A stretch of DNA of 64,000 bases from Acidobacteriota bacterium (GCA_017994815.1 JAGOJY010000013.1:1-64000); one strand, 5' to 3'; positions 25,256 through 34,980 are shown, counted from the stretch's first letter. The notes: a model not told the origin generated them from the sequence alone. Numbers and translations are program-made.

Positions 25256-26272
25256 CTACGCGGCGGGCAGCCAGACCTCGATCTGCAAGAGGTTCTGCTC
25301 GGGCGCCTCGCGCACGCTCAGCCGCATCCCGTACGCGGCGAGCGCGCGCAGCGGTTCGGTGACCAAGAGCGGATCGACGCGCAGCCGGTCGTCGACCGAC
25401 CACGCCAGCCCGAGCCGCAGGCCGGCCCCGGCATCCTCCAGGCTGACCCGCACCGGCGCGGCGACGTGCCCGCGCCCGAATACGCGCTCCATCAGCCCGG
25501 CCAGTGCCTCGCTGGCGTCGGTGGCGCGCACCGCGACGTGCGAGTTGTGGGCCCGCAGGTCGAGGATCAGTTCGCCGCGCTCGCGGCGCGCCGCGTGCCG
25601 CGCGGTGACGACCTGCTCCAGCGCGTGGGGCAGGTCGCAGACGACGTGCGGCCGCAGGAGCTGGCGCAGCTCGGCGCAGCTGGAAAAGACCTGCGCCGCG
25701 GCGTCGGCGACGGCCGCGGGGTCGAAGCCGACCGGTTCCCCGGGGCGGAACGTCACCGAGTCCAGTTCGGTCTCCAGCGTTGCCAGCGCCGTGCCGAGGC
25801 TCTCGAGCGCGGGATCGCCGGCGTCGAGCGCGGCCGCGGCGCCCTGCAATTGGTGCAGCCGCTCCGCCGCGCCGCCGGCGACGGCCGAGGCGGCGACGCG
25901 GAGGCGCTCGGCGATGCGCGGACCGATCGGCTGCGCGGGCGCCAGGTTGCGGCAGATCAGGCGCAGACCGTCGAGGTCGCTGCGGCCCCAGCCCGCCGCC
26001 TCGACGAACTCGCCCGTGATCTGCCACGCCAGCCGGATCGCGGCCTCGCGCGTGGCGAGCCGGGCCCGGCCGGCCTCGGCCGCGCGCCGCTCGCGGCGGC
26101 GGCGGTGCCGGCGGTAACCGGCCAGCCCGCCGGCGAGGCCCGCGCACGCCGCGCCCGCGACAAGGGCGCCGCCCGGGCCGGCGAGCAGGTGACCCGTCGC
26201 GCAGACGAGCGCGCCGACCCCCGCCAGCGAAGCCAGGTTGTTCCACCGCCCCGGCACGGACGTGCCCGACAC
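25256..26272 (-). CDS. membrane protein with degenerate histidine-kinase-like ATPase domain
   Basis: 338 residues. Two hydrophobic segments (about 15-55) are followed by RRHRRRRERR and a long Ala-rich helical middle. The C-terminal 130 residues have the layout of a GHKL/HATPase domain: VATDASE-like strand (VRATDASEALAGLMERVF), a central strand pair (LRLGLAWSVDD), and a final GMRLSVREAP with LLQIEVWLPAA. The N-box Asn and the DxGxG loop are missing, so ATP binding is doubtful. No H-box is obvious. The GTG at 26272 has GGGAG abutting it, so the true start may be the GTG 15 nt further in. Convergent with the M29 gene, 6 nt apart. Confidence 0.65.
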   Translation of the reverse strand: MSGTSVPGRWNNLASLAGVGALVCATGHLLAGPGGALVAGAACAGLAGGLAGYRRHRRRRERRAAEAGRARLATREAAIRLAWQITGEFVEAAGWGRSDLDGLRLICRNLAPAQPIGPRIAERLRVAASAVAGGAAERLHQLQGAAAALDAGDPALESLGTALATLETELDSVTFRPGEPVGFDPAAVADAAAQVFSSCAELRQLLRPHVVCDLPHALEQVVTARHAARRERGELILDLRAHNSHVAVRATDASEALAGLMERVFGRGHVAAPVRVSLEDAGAGLRLGLAWSVDDRLRVDPLLVTEPLRALAAYGMRLSVREAPEQNLLQIEVWLPAA

Positions 26273-26360
26273 CTCCCGAGCCCTCGCTTACATCCCCCCG
26301 TCCTGCCTCAGTTACGGCGAGAAACGGCTTTCAGCAAGCGGAACGTCGCCCCGGGCGCGA

Positions 26361-26996
26361 TCAGCCGGAGAAAGTCCAGTCCGGGATGTCACCGCTCGCA
26401 CCGCCCGAGGCGTGCGGGCGGACCTCGGCCGCGTAAGCGGCGATCCCGTCGAGCGCCTGGAACAGGCGGCCCTCGACCAGCAGCGCCGGCACCCGCGCCA
26501 CGCCGCGCCCTGCGGCGCGCTCGGTCAGCCGCGCCAGCATGCGGGCCGCGGCGTCGTCGCGGGGCGCCTCGCGCAGCGTCGGCTCGGGCAAGGCCAGGTC
26601 GCGGCTGACGCGCAGCAGGAGGTCGGGGTCCTCGGGGTCCTCGCCGAGCGCCCAGACGTGCCGCCAGATGCGGTCGGCGACGGCCGCCATCGCTTCCTGC
26701 CCGGACCGATCCCGGACGAACACCGACGTCCTCAGGAGCGGATGCGAATCGAACGGGAAGCGCGCCGGGCGCACGAGCGGCAGGCCGAGACTCGCGGCCC
26801 GCTCCGTCAGCGTGCGCCAGTCGGGGTCGGTGGGCGTCGCGAGCACCTGCGAGTCCACGGGCTCCAGCGAGCAGGAGGCCGCGCCGTCGCGGCACAGGCG
26901 CGGCACGAGCGCGGACGCCACGTACGACGCCGGGTCGGCGTAGTCGAAGTAGAAGACGGTGTGCCTCGGGAGCGAGGCCTCGAGAGGCAGGTTCAC
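26361..26996 (-). CDS. DsbA-like thioredoxin-fold protein (HCCA isomerase-like)
   Basis: 211 residues in the 2-hydroxychromene-2-carboxylate isomerase / GST-kappa / DsbA branch. It opens with VFYFDYADPASYVAS, where the usual CxxC is replaced by an A-D-P-A-S pattern, so it is not a disulfide oxidoreductase. RPARFPFDSHPLLR and the closing GVARVPALLVEGRLFQALDG (cis-Pro loop and last strand) fit the fold. The GTG start follows AGAGGATCCC. Likely a cytosolic glutathione-dependent or isomerase-type enzyme; the substrate is unknown. Divergent from gpmA, with 126 nt between them. Confidence 0.85.
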   Translation of the reverse strand: MNLPLEASLPRHTVFYFDYADPASYVASALVPRLCRDGAASCSLEPVDSQVLATPTDPDWRTLTERAASLGLPLVRPARFPFDSHPLLRTSVFVRDRSGQEAMAAVADRIWRHVWALGEDPEDPDLLLRVSRDLALPEPTLREAPRDDAAARMLARLTERAAGRGVARVPALLVEGRLFQALDGIAAYAAEVRPHASGGASGDIPDWTFSG

Positions 26997-27099
26997 GGGA
27001 TCCTCTGACGCCGGTAGGCAGCTAGGTAAGCATACGTCCGCGGGCGCCGGACGGCCGCCCGGAAACCCCGGCGCCCCGGTGAGATGGCGGGTGGCAGGG

Positions 27100-27105
27100 T
27101 ATGCT
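27100..27105 (+). promoter_or_regulatory. -10 box for gpmA
   Basis: TATGCT 17 nt before the gpmA ATG, with GCGAGGTGAGC as SD. No clear -35. Confidence 0.4.
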
Positions 27106-27122
27106 GTCGGCGCGAGGTGAGC

Positions 27123-27869
27123 ATGCACACGTTGGTCTTGCTGCGGCACGGCGAGAGCGTCTGGAACAAGGAAAACCGCTTCACCGGCTGGACGGACGTC
27201 GACCTGTCCGCGAAGGGGCGCGAGGAGGCGGCGGAGGCCGCGCGGCTGATCGCCGGGCGCGGGCTCACGTTCGACCTCGCCTACACGTCCGTGCTCAAGC
27301 GCGCGATCCGCACGCTGTGGATCGTGCTGGACCAGATGGACTTGATGTGGATCCCGGTCCACCGCACGTGGCGCCTCAACGAGCGGCACTACGGCGCGCT
27401 GCAGGGGCTCAACAAGTCCGAGATGGCCGCGAAGTTCGGCGAGGAGCAGGTGCAGATCTGGCGCCGCGCCTACGACACGCGCCCGCCAGCGCTCGAGGCC
27501 GCCGACCCGCGCGCGCCGGCGAACGACCCGCGCTACGCCGACGTCGCGCCGCGGGACCTCCCGCTCAGCGAGTGCCTCAAGGACACGGTCGCGCGCTTCC
27601 TGCCGTACTGGACGGAGACGATCGCGCCGGTCGTGCGCTCCGGGAAGAAGGTCCTCATCGCCGCCCACGGCAACAGCCTGCGGGCGCTGGTGAAGCACCT
27701 CGACAACGTCTCGGACCAGGAGATCGTCGGGCTCAACATCCCGACCGGCGTCCCGCTGGTGTACGAGTTGGACGCCGACCTGCGCCCGATCCGCCACGAG
27801 TACCTCGGCGACCCCGAGAAGATCCGCGCCGCGATCGAGGCCGTCGCCAAGCAGGGCAAGAAATCGTAG
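27123..27869 (+). CDS. gpmA: 2,3-bisphosphoglycerate-dependent phosphoglycerate mutase
   Basis: 248 residues, exact GpmA size; interconverts 3- and 2-phosphoglycerate in glycolysis. The phospho-histidine motif is [35 protein letters not shown] and the second His motif [15 protein letters not shown] are intact. The ATG has GAGGTGAGC upstream; an in-frame GTG/ATG further up would add a non-conserved tail. Pyruvate kinase is about 19 kb away. Confidence 0.97.
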   Translation: MHTLVLLRHGESVWNKENRFTGWTDVDLSAKGREEAAEAARLIAGRGLTFDLAYTSVLKRAIRTLWIVLDQMDLMWIPVHRTWRLNERHYGALQGLNKSEMAAKFGEEQVQIWRRAYDTRPPALEAADPRAPANDPRYADVAPRDLPLSECLKDTVARFLPYWTETIAPVVRSGKKVLIAAHGNSLRALVKHLDNVSDQEIVGLNIPTGVPLVYELDADLRPIRHEYLGDPEKIRAAIEAVAKQGKKS

Positions 27870-28218
27870 TGGCCGGCGGAGTCCGCCCGGCACACCACGT
27901 TCCGTTCCCGGTCCGGTGATGTTCGCTCTTGCCGCGCCCGGATAAACGGTTGCCCCGAGGGAGTTAAGACCGTACATCAACCTCGGACGCGTTCGCGCAC
28001 TGGGCAAGGGAGGATCACCCGGGCGTGCGGTGAGCTCGTTTCGCGATTCGAGCGGCAGCGTCGCCCGATCCTCCCGGCCACCCGGCAACGGGAACGATCC
28101 CCGTCCGCGTCCCACCGGCTCGCCGGCGCACCGGCGGGTCCACCTTCGCCACGGGGATGACATCCCAACCGCTTTCGGCCCCCACCCCGGGGGGCGGGAG
28201 CGGCATTGGAGGTTTCCG
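27870..28218. other. 349-nt intergenic region between gpmA and the giant secreted protein
   Basis: No gene is supported; the frame open here is an upstream extension of the next gene without an SD. Just past gpmA, GCCGGCGGA (27872-27880) can pair with TCCGCCCGGC (27882-27891), a possible terminator stem with no T-tract. A GGGAT-GAC-ATCCC palindrome lies near 28157. No riboswitch class could be matched by eye. A promoter for the 6-kb gene must lie here; TAAGACCGTACATC near 27965 is the only AT-rich stretch. Confidence 0.5.
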
Positions 28219-31200
28219 GTGAAGGTTGCCCGGTGGGCAGGCTCGGTCCTCGTCATCCTCGCGCTCGTCTTGCCGGTCGCAGCTTCACCGCCGGCGCCTC
28301 ACGTCGCCGTCGCGCTGCGCGGCGTGTCGGTCGCGGACGCCGCCGCGCTGGCCGCGGGTGAGCCGGTGCGCGTCGCCTTGCGCCTCGACGGCTGGCAGCG
28401 CCTCGCCGGTGTTCTCACGGGGACTTTGCGCAGCACGTCGCCGGGCGCGGTGGTGGTCGGGGACGCGACCGCCGCGTGGCCCGCGGCGAACGCCGCCGAC
28501 CCGGACGTCGCGGAGTTCGAGGTCCAGCTCGTCCCCGGCATCCCGTGCGGCACCGCGCTCGGGTTCGAGATCGCACTCGCGGATGCCGGCGTGCCCGCGG
28601 GCGCCATCCCGTTCGAGATCGTGACCGGGCTGTCGCTGGACGGACCGGCGCTGCGGATCGGTGAGGCGCTCGCGCAGGCGACACCGCTGCGCGTCGTCGC
28701 GGGCGGCCCGGGGTTCGCGGTCGCGTTCGCGCGCCCGCTCGCCGGCGAGAGCGCGGTCAGCCTCGCGCTGCTCGACGGCGACGGCGTCCCGGTCGAGATC
28801 GTCGACATCGCGCCCGCGCCGCGCGGCTCGGCGCGCAACGTCGACGTCGCGTGGAACGGCTTCGAGTTCGGGGTGGCCTGGGAAGAGGACGCCGAGGCCG
28901 GCCCGCGGGTCCTGTTCGCGCGCGTCGCCGCCGCGGGCGATGTGCCGGCCGCGCCGGTCGTGGTGAGCGAGCCCGGCGTGCCGTGCCGGCGCCCGCGGCT
29001 CGCGTGGAACGGACGCGACGCCGAGTGGGCGGTGACCTGGGAAGACGGCCGCGGGCTCGACGACGACGTGCGCATGGCGCGGCTCGACCGGGCCGGTGCC
29101 TCGATCGGCTGGGACACCACGGTCGCCGGTGGTCCCGGCGACCAGCGCGCGCCCGCGATCGCGTGGGACGGGCAGCGCTACGCCGTCGCTTGGCAGGACT
29201 CGGTTTCCGGCGAGTGGGCGGTCAAGCTCGGCTGGCTGTCGGCCTCGGGCGACAGCGTCGGCGCGCCCTGGTCGTTCGGCGGCGGCCCCGACCGGGCCAG
29301 CCATCCCGAACTGCTCGCGTCGACCGACGGCTCGGCGGTGCTCGCGTTCGTGGACCAGCTGCCCGGGTCGGATCTGCCGGCGATCCGCGTCCTGCGTTCG
29401 GACGTCGCGGAGGCCCCGGTCGATCGCGACGCCTTCGGCCCGGCAGCGGCGGGCCTCGCGCCCGCGCTCGCGGCGGCGCCGGACGGTCCGTGGCTCGCGT
29501 GGTCCGGGGCGCCCGGGCTGGCGCTGCGCCTCGGCCGGGCGGGCGGCGACCCGGCCGGCGTGCCGCTGCGCGAAGGACTCCCCGGCTCGGCGGTCGGGCT
29601 CGGCTCCGCCGCCGGGCGGCTGCTCGCGGCGTGGCTGCTGCCGTCCGCGGACGGCGCCGAACTGTGGGTCCGCGCGGCGCGCCCGCGGTCCGTTTGCGAT
29701 GCTGCCGCCGAAGAGCCCGTGGCCGCGCCGCCGGCCCCCCCGGCGGGCCCGCTGCTCGACTGCGACCCCACGCTCGAGATCTGCGACGGGCTGGACAACG
29801 ACTGCGACGGCTCGACCGACGAGGAGACCGGCACGCGCTACGTCGCCCCGACCGGCGTCGACGCGGACAACGCCTGCAACGTGCAGGGCTCGCCCTGCGC
29901 GACGATCGGCCACGCGGTTCTCACGGCGTGCGTCGACGAGACGATCTCGGTGGCCGAGGGCACGTACACCGAGGACGTCGTGCTGGACAAGCGGGTGACC
30001 GTCGACGCTTCCGGGCTGGCGATCAACACGCAGCTCCACGGGACCGGCACTGCCGACATCGTGAGCATCCTCGCCGCCGGCGCGGTCTGGGACGGGATCG
30101 AGGTCAGCGGCAGCGCGGCGCATGCCTGCCTGAGGATCGGCGACGCCAGCCACACCGGCCTGCGCGACGTCGAGATCCGCAACGGCGCGTTCTACGGCTG
30201 CCGCAACGGGATCGTCTTCGATTCGACCGGCGTGCCGACCGGCGGCGGCCAGTGGAACCGGATGCTGGGCGTGGACCTCCGCGACAACGTCGGCGACGGC
30301 TCGGCCGACGGGGGCGTCGGGCTGCTGCTGACCGGCGGCAACGGCAAGATCGAGTTCAAGTCCAGCATCGTGCGCAACAACGCCGGGACCGGGCTGCGCG
30401 TCCTCGCGCCGCCGGTCGGGCAAGCCAACGCCACGATCGTGATCGCCGGGAACAACATCTTCGGCAACGGCTCCGGCGCGAACGGCGACGGCGTCGCCGG
30501 CATCGAGGTGCGCTCGGCGTCCGACGTGCACATCGAGGGCAACGACGTCCACGACCACGTCGGCCAGGCCGGCGACGACGGCCGCGGCATCGTGTTCGAC
30601 GGCGTCACCGGCAGCCACGCCTTTTGCACGCGGATCCGCAACAACGAGACCGGTTTCGAACTGCGTGGCGGCAGCTCGGCGATCTCGCTGCTCGAGGACC
30701 GCTTCACCGGCAACACGGGTCGCGGCCTGTTGGTCGAGGCCGGCGCCGCGACGCAGGTCAGCGTCAACGAGTCGATCTTCACCGGCAACGCGACCGGCAT
30801 CGTCAACCAGGCGCTGGAGACGCTCGACGCCACGCACTGCTGGTGGGGCGCGGCGTCGGGCCCGGCACCGGTGGGAGCCGGCGACGCGGTCAGCGGGCCG
30901 ATCGACACGTCGCTGTTCCTGGCGCGGGCGGACGCTCCGGTGCTCGTGCGGCGGCCGGCCGACTCGGGCTGGGACCCCTCGCCCGACACCTGCTACCAGA
31001 GCTTCGGCGCGGCGGCCGCGGCGGCGGCCCCGGGCAGCTTGCTGCTCGTGGGGGAGGGGACGTACTACGAGCACTCGACGATCACGAACAGCGTGAACAT
31101 CGAGGGCGTGCCGGGCGGCAGCGGCTGCTCGCCGACGATCATCAGCGGCGAGCAGTCCGGCGGCACGCACCTGCCCGCGTTGGTGCTGTCGGGGCTGTCG

Positions 31201-34200
31201 GGGATCGACGTCCGCAACCTGACGATCCGCGACACCGGCCTCGGCAACGTGTGCGGCCAGAACACGGGGCTGGAGATCGGCCTCGACCTGCGCAACGTCT
31301 CGGGCTCGAACTTCGAAAACCTGTGCCTGCGCCAGAACGGCGTCACCGAGCTGCGGATCTACGGGAACTCCGACGGCAACACCTTCCGCAACGTCAGCAT
31401 CGACGGCGCGATCCGCTACGGCGACGGGACCGACATGTGCGGCCACCGCTCGCGCGAGGGTGTGCTGATCGACGGCGGCCCGGCCTGCGAGGGCGGCGCC
31501 GGGGCGATCGCGCAGGGGAATGTCCTGCTCGACGCCGACATCGCCTTCGTCGCGCGCGGCGTGTCGCTGCAGCTCGCGGACGACACCGAGATCGCGACGA
31601 GCACGATCAACGCCTCGCCCGCGGCGGCGTGGGACGGCGGGACCTACTCGGTCAGCGTGCTGGTCGGACTGGCCGACGACACGAACATCCACGACAACGA
31701 GATCGGTGCCACGGGACAGAGCGAGGGCGTGCGCATCGCCGGCCGGGCGGCCAGCTCGTGCGCGACCGAGATGACCGACAGCCAGCGCACGCTGTTGCGC
31801 GAGAACCTGATCCGGCACACCAGCGGAGCCGGCGTGCGGCTCTACCGCGGCGGCGGCGACCCCGGCGGGCCGGCCGCGAGCGACGTGAGCTGCAACGACA
31901 TCGCGCAGAACGGGACCGGCGTGCTGAGCGACTGGGTCGGGGCGGTCGGCGGCGCGCAGAACCGGCTCGCGCTCAACGACGTCCGGCTCAACACCGTCGG
32001 CGTGCGCAACTTCGCCGCCGAGGACCTCCCCGCGACACCGATGTGGTGGAACTCGCCCAGCGGCCCGGGCGGTGCGGGCCCGGGAACCGGCGACTCGGTG
32101 TTCGGCGCGGTCGCGTTCGGTCCGTGGCTGTCGACCTCGGCCCGCACGGACAACGACGGCGACTCGTACTCCGAGTGCGCGGGAGACTGCAACGACACGC
32201 AGGTGTCGATCTTCCCCGGCGCGACCGAGATCTGCAACGGCGTGGACGACGACTGCGACGGCACGATCGACGACAACGCCGTGCCGCTGACGTTCTACCG
32301 CGACGCCGACGGCGACGGCTACGGGCACACGGGCGACACGGCGCAGGGCTGCACGCCGCCGGCGGGGTACGTGGCCAACTCGTCGGACTGCAACGACGCC
32401 GACGACTCGATCCACCCCGGCGCGGCCGAGGCCTGCGACGCCGTGGACCAGGACTGCGACGGCTCGATCGACGAGGGCCTGCCGCTCGACACGTTCTACC
32501 GCGATGCCGACGCCGACGGGTACGGCAACGCCGCCCAGACGACGCAGGCCTGCGGCGCCACGCCGCCCGACGGGTACGCCGCCAACTCCGCCGACTGCAA
32601 CGACGCGCGCGCCGACATCAACCCCGGCCGCCCGGAGATCTGCGCCGACGGCCTGGACAACGACTGCGACGGCGCGCCGGACGGCTCGGACGCCTCGTGC
32701 GCGGGTCTGGCGATCACCGGGCTGCGGTTCCAGCCGGGCAGCGCGAGCGCGCTGGAGTGGAACGGCGCGGGCGGCGCGTCGAGCTACGGGCTCTACCGCG
32801 GCGACATCGCGGCCGCCGGCTGGGGTGGCTACACGCACCGCTGTCTGGCCAGCGAGCTGCCGACCCCGGCGGCCCAGGATCCCGCGAGCCCCACCGCTGG
32901 CGCGGCGTTCTACTACCTCGCCGGCGCGCTGGTGAAGGACGCGCAGGGCGAGATCACGGGGGGGCCGCTCGGGGCCAGCTCCACCGGAGCCTGGCGCCCC
33001 GAGCCGAGCGGACTGGCGTGCGGGCCGCGGGTGTACGTCGATCCCGACGCGGTCGGCGGCGGTACCGGCCTGAGCTGGGCCGACGCGTTCACGACCGTCA
33101 GCTCGGCGCTCGGCTACGCCCGCTCGCGCCCGCGCGCGCTGGAGGTCTGGGTCAACGGGACGGTCAGCAACCCGGCCGTCGAGCTGCAGGGCGCGCTGCG
33201 CGCGGGGGCCGTCGTGCTGGGCGGCTTCGCCGGCAGCGAGACCAGCCAGTGGCAGCGCGATCCGGCGCTGAACCCGACCACGTGGGGCGGCTCGGGCGGG
33301 ATCGTCGTGCGCGCGACGCATGTCGGCCTCGTCCTCGACGGGCTCGCGCTGCAGAACGGAACCGACGGCATCGTCGCGACGCTCGACGGGCAGAAGCTCG
33401 AACTGCACAATGTCGAGCTGCGCGGCCTCTCGCACCGGGGCGTGGACGTGACGGCGGACGGGCCGGCCGGCGGCTCGCTGGTCGTCGACGACTCGACGTT
33501 CGACGGCTCGGCCCAGGAATCGGTGCGCGCGGTCGCGGCGCGCGGCACGCTGGGCGGGCGCCTGCGCGCGAACAGCTTCGCTGGCGGCTCCGCCGCGGCG
33601 ATGCGGTTGGAGGCGCGGCCCGCGTCGGGGCCGGCGGAGATGGCCGTCGAGGTCTTGGGCAACACCGTGAGCGGCGGCGCCGCCGGCGCGGTGCTCGGCG
33701 CGTACGGCGACGACGCCGGCCACGCGGCGACGCTCTCGTCCCTGTTCGCCTCGAACCTCGTCCGCACCACCAGCGCCGAGGCGCTGCGGGTCGAGGCGTC
33801 CGCGAGCTACGCGACCTTCGCGGGCGCGTCGGCGGTGCGCGCGATCCCGGCGGTCGTCGGCAACACGCTCTCCGGCGGCGGCGCCGGGCTGCGCTGCCTG
33901 GCGACGCGCAGCGACACCACCGCCAACCCGGCCCTGCACGAGGTGCGCGCGACACCGCAGGTCTGGGACAACCTGCTCACGTTCGCGGTCGATGCGGCGA
34001 TCGAGGAGTCCGCCGACTCCGTGGCGACGAACCTGGTGGCGGACCCGGTTGTCGTCGGCAACGACTTCTTCGGCAGCGCGGTCCTGTACCGGGACGAGGG
34101 GACCACCCCGCTCGGCTCGATCGCCAGCGTCAACGCGCTCGCCGGCGCCCGCGACAACTACGACCAGGACCCGCTGTACGTGAACCGGCCCGCCGGCGAC

Positions 34201-34332
34201 TACCACCTCCAGCCCGGATCGCCGTGCCTCGACCGCGGGCACAACGACGCGCCCGCGCGCGCCGCGCTCGACATCGACGGCCAGCCGCGCGTCCGCGGCG
34301 TGGCGCCCGACACCGGCGCCGACGAACGCTGA
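28219..34332 (+). CDS. giant secreted beta-helix protein with MopE-type metal-binding repeats
   Basis: 2037 residues from a GTG with GGAGG 8 nt upstream; the signal peptide (ARWAGSVLVILALVLPVAA) fits that start. Order of parts: residues 170-480, propeller-like repeats (WNGFEFGVAWEED, WNGRDAEWAVTWEDGRG, WDGQRYAVAWQDS). Near 515-535, a first metal motif, EICDGLDNDCDGSTDEE. About 540-1300, right-handed beta-helix (repeated 'N.I..N..G' turns). About 1307-1494, four MopE-like units. About 1600-2030, a second beta-helix ending DGQPRVRGVAPDTGADE. MopE motifs bind Ca or Cu in the known methanotroph protein. Likely a cell-surface or exported adhesin or matrix protein; no C-terminal anchor or sorting tail is evident. 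Confidence 0.9.
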   Translation: MKVARWAGSVLVILALVLPVAASPPAPHVAVALRGVSVADAAALAAGEPVRVALRLDGWQRLAGVLTGTLRSTSPGAVVVGDATAAWPAANAADPDVAEFEVQLVPGIPCGTALGFEIALADAGVPAGAIPFEIVTGLSLDGPALRIGEALAQATPLRVVAGGPGFAVAFARPLAGESAVSLALLDGDGVPVEIVDIAPAPRGSARNVDVAWNGFEFGVAWEEDAEAGPRVLFARVAAAGDVPAAPVVVSEPGVPCRRPRLAWNGRDAEWAVTWEDGRGLDDDVRMARLDRAGASIGWDTTVAGGPGDQRAPAIAWDGQRYAVAWQDSVSGEWAVKLGWLSASGDSVGAPWSFGGGPDRASHPELLASTDGSAVLAFVDQLPGSDLPAIRVLRSDVAEAPVDRDAFGPAAAGLAPALAAAPDGPWLAWSGAPGLALRLGRAGGDPAGVPLREGLPGSAVGLGSAAGRLLAAWLLPSADGAELWVRAARPRSVCDAAAEEPVAAPPAPPAGPLLDCDPTLEICDGLDNDCDGSTDEETGTRYVAPTGVDADNACNVQGSPCATIGHAVLTACVDETISVAEGTYTEDVVLDKRVTVDASGLAINTQLHGTGTADIVSILAAGAVWDGIEVSGSAAHACLRIGDASHTGLRDVEIRNGAFYGCRNGIVFDSTGVPTGGGQWNRMLGVDLRDNVGDGSADGGVGLLLTGGNGKIEFKSSIVRNNAGTGLRVLAPPVGQANATIVIAGNNIFGNGSGANGDGVAGIEVRSASDVHIEGNDVHDHVGQAGDDGRGIVFDGVTGSHAFCTRIRNNETGFELRGGSSAISLLEDRFTGNTGRGLLVEAGAATQVSVNESIFTGNATGIVNQALETLDATHCWWGAASGPAPVGAGDAVSGPIDTSLFLARADAPVLVRRPADSGWDPSPDTCYQSFGAAAAAAAPGSLLLVGEGTYYEHSTITNSVNIEGVPGGSGCSPTIISGEQSGGTHLPALVLSGLSGIDVRNLTIRDTGLGNVCGQNTGLEIGLDLRNVSGSNFENLCLRQNGVTELRIYGNSDGNTFRNVSIDGAIRYGDGTDMCGHRSREGVLIDGGPACEGGAGAIAQGNVLLDADIAFVARGVSLQLADDTEIATSTINASPAAAWDGGTYSVSVLVGLADDTNIHDNEIGATGQSEGVRIAGRAASSCATEMTDSQRTLLRENLIRHTSGAGVRLYRGGGDPGGPAASDVSCNDIAQNGTGVLSDWVGAVGGAQNRLALNDVRLNTVGVRNFAAEDLPATPMWWNSPSGPGGAGPGTGDSVFGAVAFGPWLSTSARTDNDGDSYSECAGDCNDTQVSIFPGATEICNGVDDDCDGTIDDNAVPLTFYRDADGDGYGHTGDTAQGCTPPAGYVANSSDCNDADDSIHPGAAEACDAVDQDCDGSIDEGLPLDTFYRDADADGYGNAAQTTQACGATPPDGYAANSADCNDARADINPGRPEICADGLDNDCDGAPDGSDASCAGLAITGLRFQPGSASALEWNGAGGASSYGLYRGDIAAAGWGGYTHRCLASELPTPAAQDPASPTAGAAFYYLAGALVKDAQGEITGGPLGASSTGAWRPEPSGLACGPRVYVDPDAVGGGTGLSWADAFTTVSSALGYARSRPRALEVWVNGTVSNPAVELQGALRAGAVVLGGFAGSETSQWQRDPALNPTTWGGSGGIVVRATHVGLVLDGLALQNGTDGIVATLDGQKLELHNVELRGLSHRGVDVTADGPAGGSLVVDDSTFDGSAQESVRAVAARGTLGGRLRANSFAGGSAAAMRLEARPASGPAEMAVEVLGNTVSGGAAGAVLGAYGDDAGHAATLSSLFASNLVRTTSAEALRVEASASYATFAGASAVRAIPAVVGNTLSGGGAGLRCLATRSDTTANPALHEVRATPQVWDNLLTFAVDAAIEESADSVATNLVADPVVVGNDFFGSAVLYRDEGTTPLGSIASVNALAGARDNYDQDPLYVNRPAGDYHLQPGSPCLDRGHNDAPARAALDIDGQPRVRGVAPDTGADER
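32140..32705 (+). repeat. tandem MopE-type repeats inside the giant protein gene
   Basis: Imperfect repeats of about 170-190 nt. Each encodes (R)DADGDGYG-like, GDCND-like, PGA.E.CDG-like and D.DCDG..D-like segments: EICNGVDDDCDGTIDD, EACDAVDQDCDGSIDE and EICADGLDNDCDGAPDG. A lone fourth metal motif is far upstream at 29770-29826. The paired Asp-rich loops and conserved Cys are the metal-binding signature. Confidence 0.85.
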
Positions 34333-34342
34333 CCTGGCGCCT

Positions 34343-34918
34343 TCAGCGCACGGACAGCGTTTCCACGTAGACCAGTTCGCAGGCCCCCGGGCCGGCGTCG
34401 TTGCGCGTCATCGACGTGCGCCAGCGCCAGTTGTCCGCGCTCGTGACGTCCACGAGCAGCCCCTCGATCGTGACGATCTCGCCGGCGCGCACGTCCAGCA
34501 GCCGGCCGCGGATCTCGTCGTTGGCCGGGATCATGTGCATGTTGGCGCTGTGGCGCACGATGTCGATGCGCGGGATCGGGTAGACCGCGGCCTGCCACAT
34601 GTAGCAGCGGGAGTTCTGGTCGATGTCCATGCGGTCGAGCACGACGCTGTCGGACATCGGGCCCCAGCCGAGCGCGAGGTCCACCGGCGCCAGCTCCGCG
34701 TCGCGGCCGGACCGGTAGCGCGCGCGGTGCAGCACGCGCGCGTCGATGCTGACGCGCGCCCGCGGGTGCAGCGTGAACTCGCCGAGCGCGAACGGCTCGT
34801 CGCGGACGGACTTCTGCACGGGGTCGTCCGGCGCGAGCACACCGGGAGCGCGCTCGACCCTGCTCTCGCACGCGGTCGCGAGCAGCGCGATCAGGATCAA
34901 CCCGGCCCGGCGTCCCAC
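34343..34918 (-). CDS. small secreted lipoprotein of unknown function
   Basis: 191 residues from the GTG at 34918, which gives a textbook lipoprotein signal (GRRAGLILIALLATAC; Cys at residue 17). A longer TTG-started frame to 35017 would bury that signal, so it is rejected, although no SD is visible for the GTG. The mature domain is beta-rich, with ALGEFTLHPRARVSIDA, DLALGWGPMSDSVVLDR and DQNSRCYMWQAAVYPIPR. The last part (HSANMHMIPAND and TIEGLLVDV) resembles a fold seen in other uncharacterised bacterial proteins but I cannot name it. Convergent with the giant secreted protein gene (10 nt apart). Confidence 0.75.
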   Translation of the reverse strand: MGRRAGLILIALLATACESRVERAPGVLAPDDPVQKSVRDEPFALGEFTLHPRARVSIDARVLHRARYRSGRDAELAPVDLALGWGPMSDSVVLDRMDIDQNSRCYMWQAAVYPIPRIDIVRHSANMHMIPANDEIRGRLLDVRAGEIVTIEGLLVDVTSADNWRWRTSMTRNDAGPGACELVYVETLSVR

Positions 34919-34980
34919 GGGGGAAGAAGATCGCCCCGGCCGGCGGCGAGGCAAGCCGGCGCGGCCGCCCGCGGCGACGA

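Noticed and set aside
27960-28130. Possible c-di-GMP (GEMM) riboswitch before the giant secreted protein, prompted by CGCACTGGGCAAGG.
   Set aside because: The second conserved part (GACGCAAAGCC) and the closing GGG pairing are not found, so only a short chance resemblance remains.
26361-28256. Extension of the DsbA-like gene upstream to give a 631-residue fusion.
   Set aside because: The extension runs antisense through gpmA, and the GTG at 26996 has a proper SD at the family's natural N-terminus.
32140-32705. Direct repeats considered as a CRISPR or VNTR.
   Set aside because: The repeats are in frame, imperfect and encode MopE metal-binding motifs; there are no unique spacers of constant length.
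28285-34242. A minus-strand open frame of about 1985 codons opposite the giant protein gene.
   Set aside because: It mirrors the codon pattern of the plus-strand gene, is rich in Arg/Val/Ala/Asp without domains, and is a high-GC shadow.
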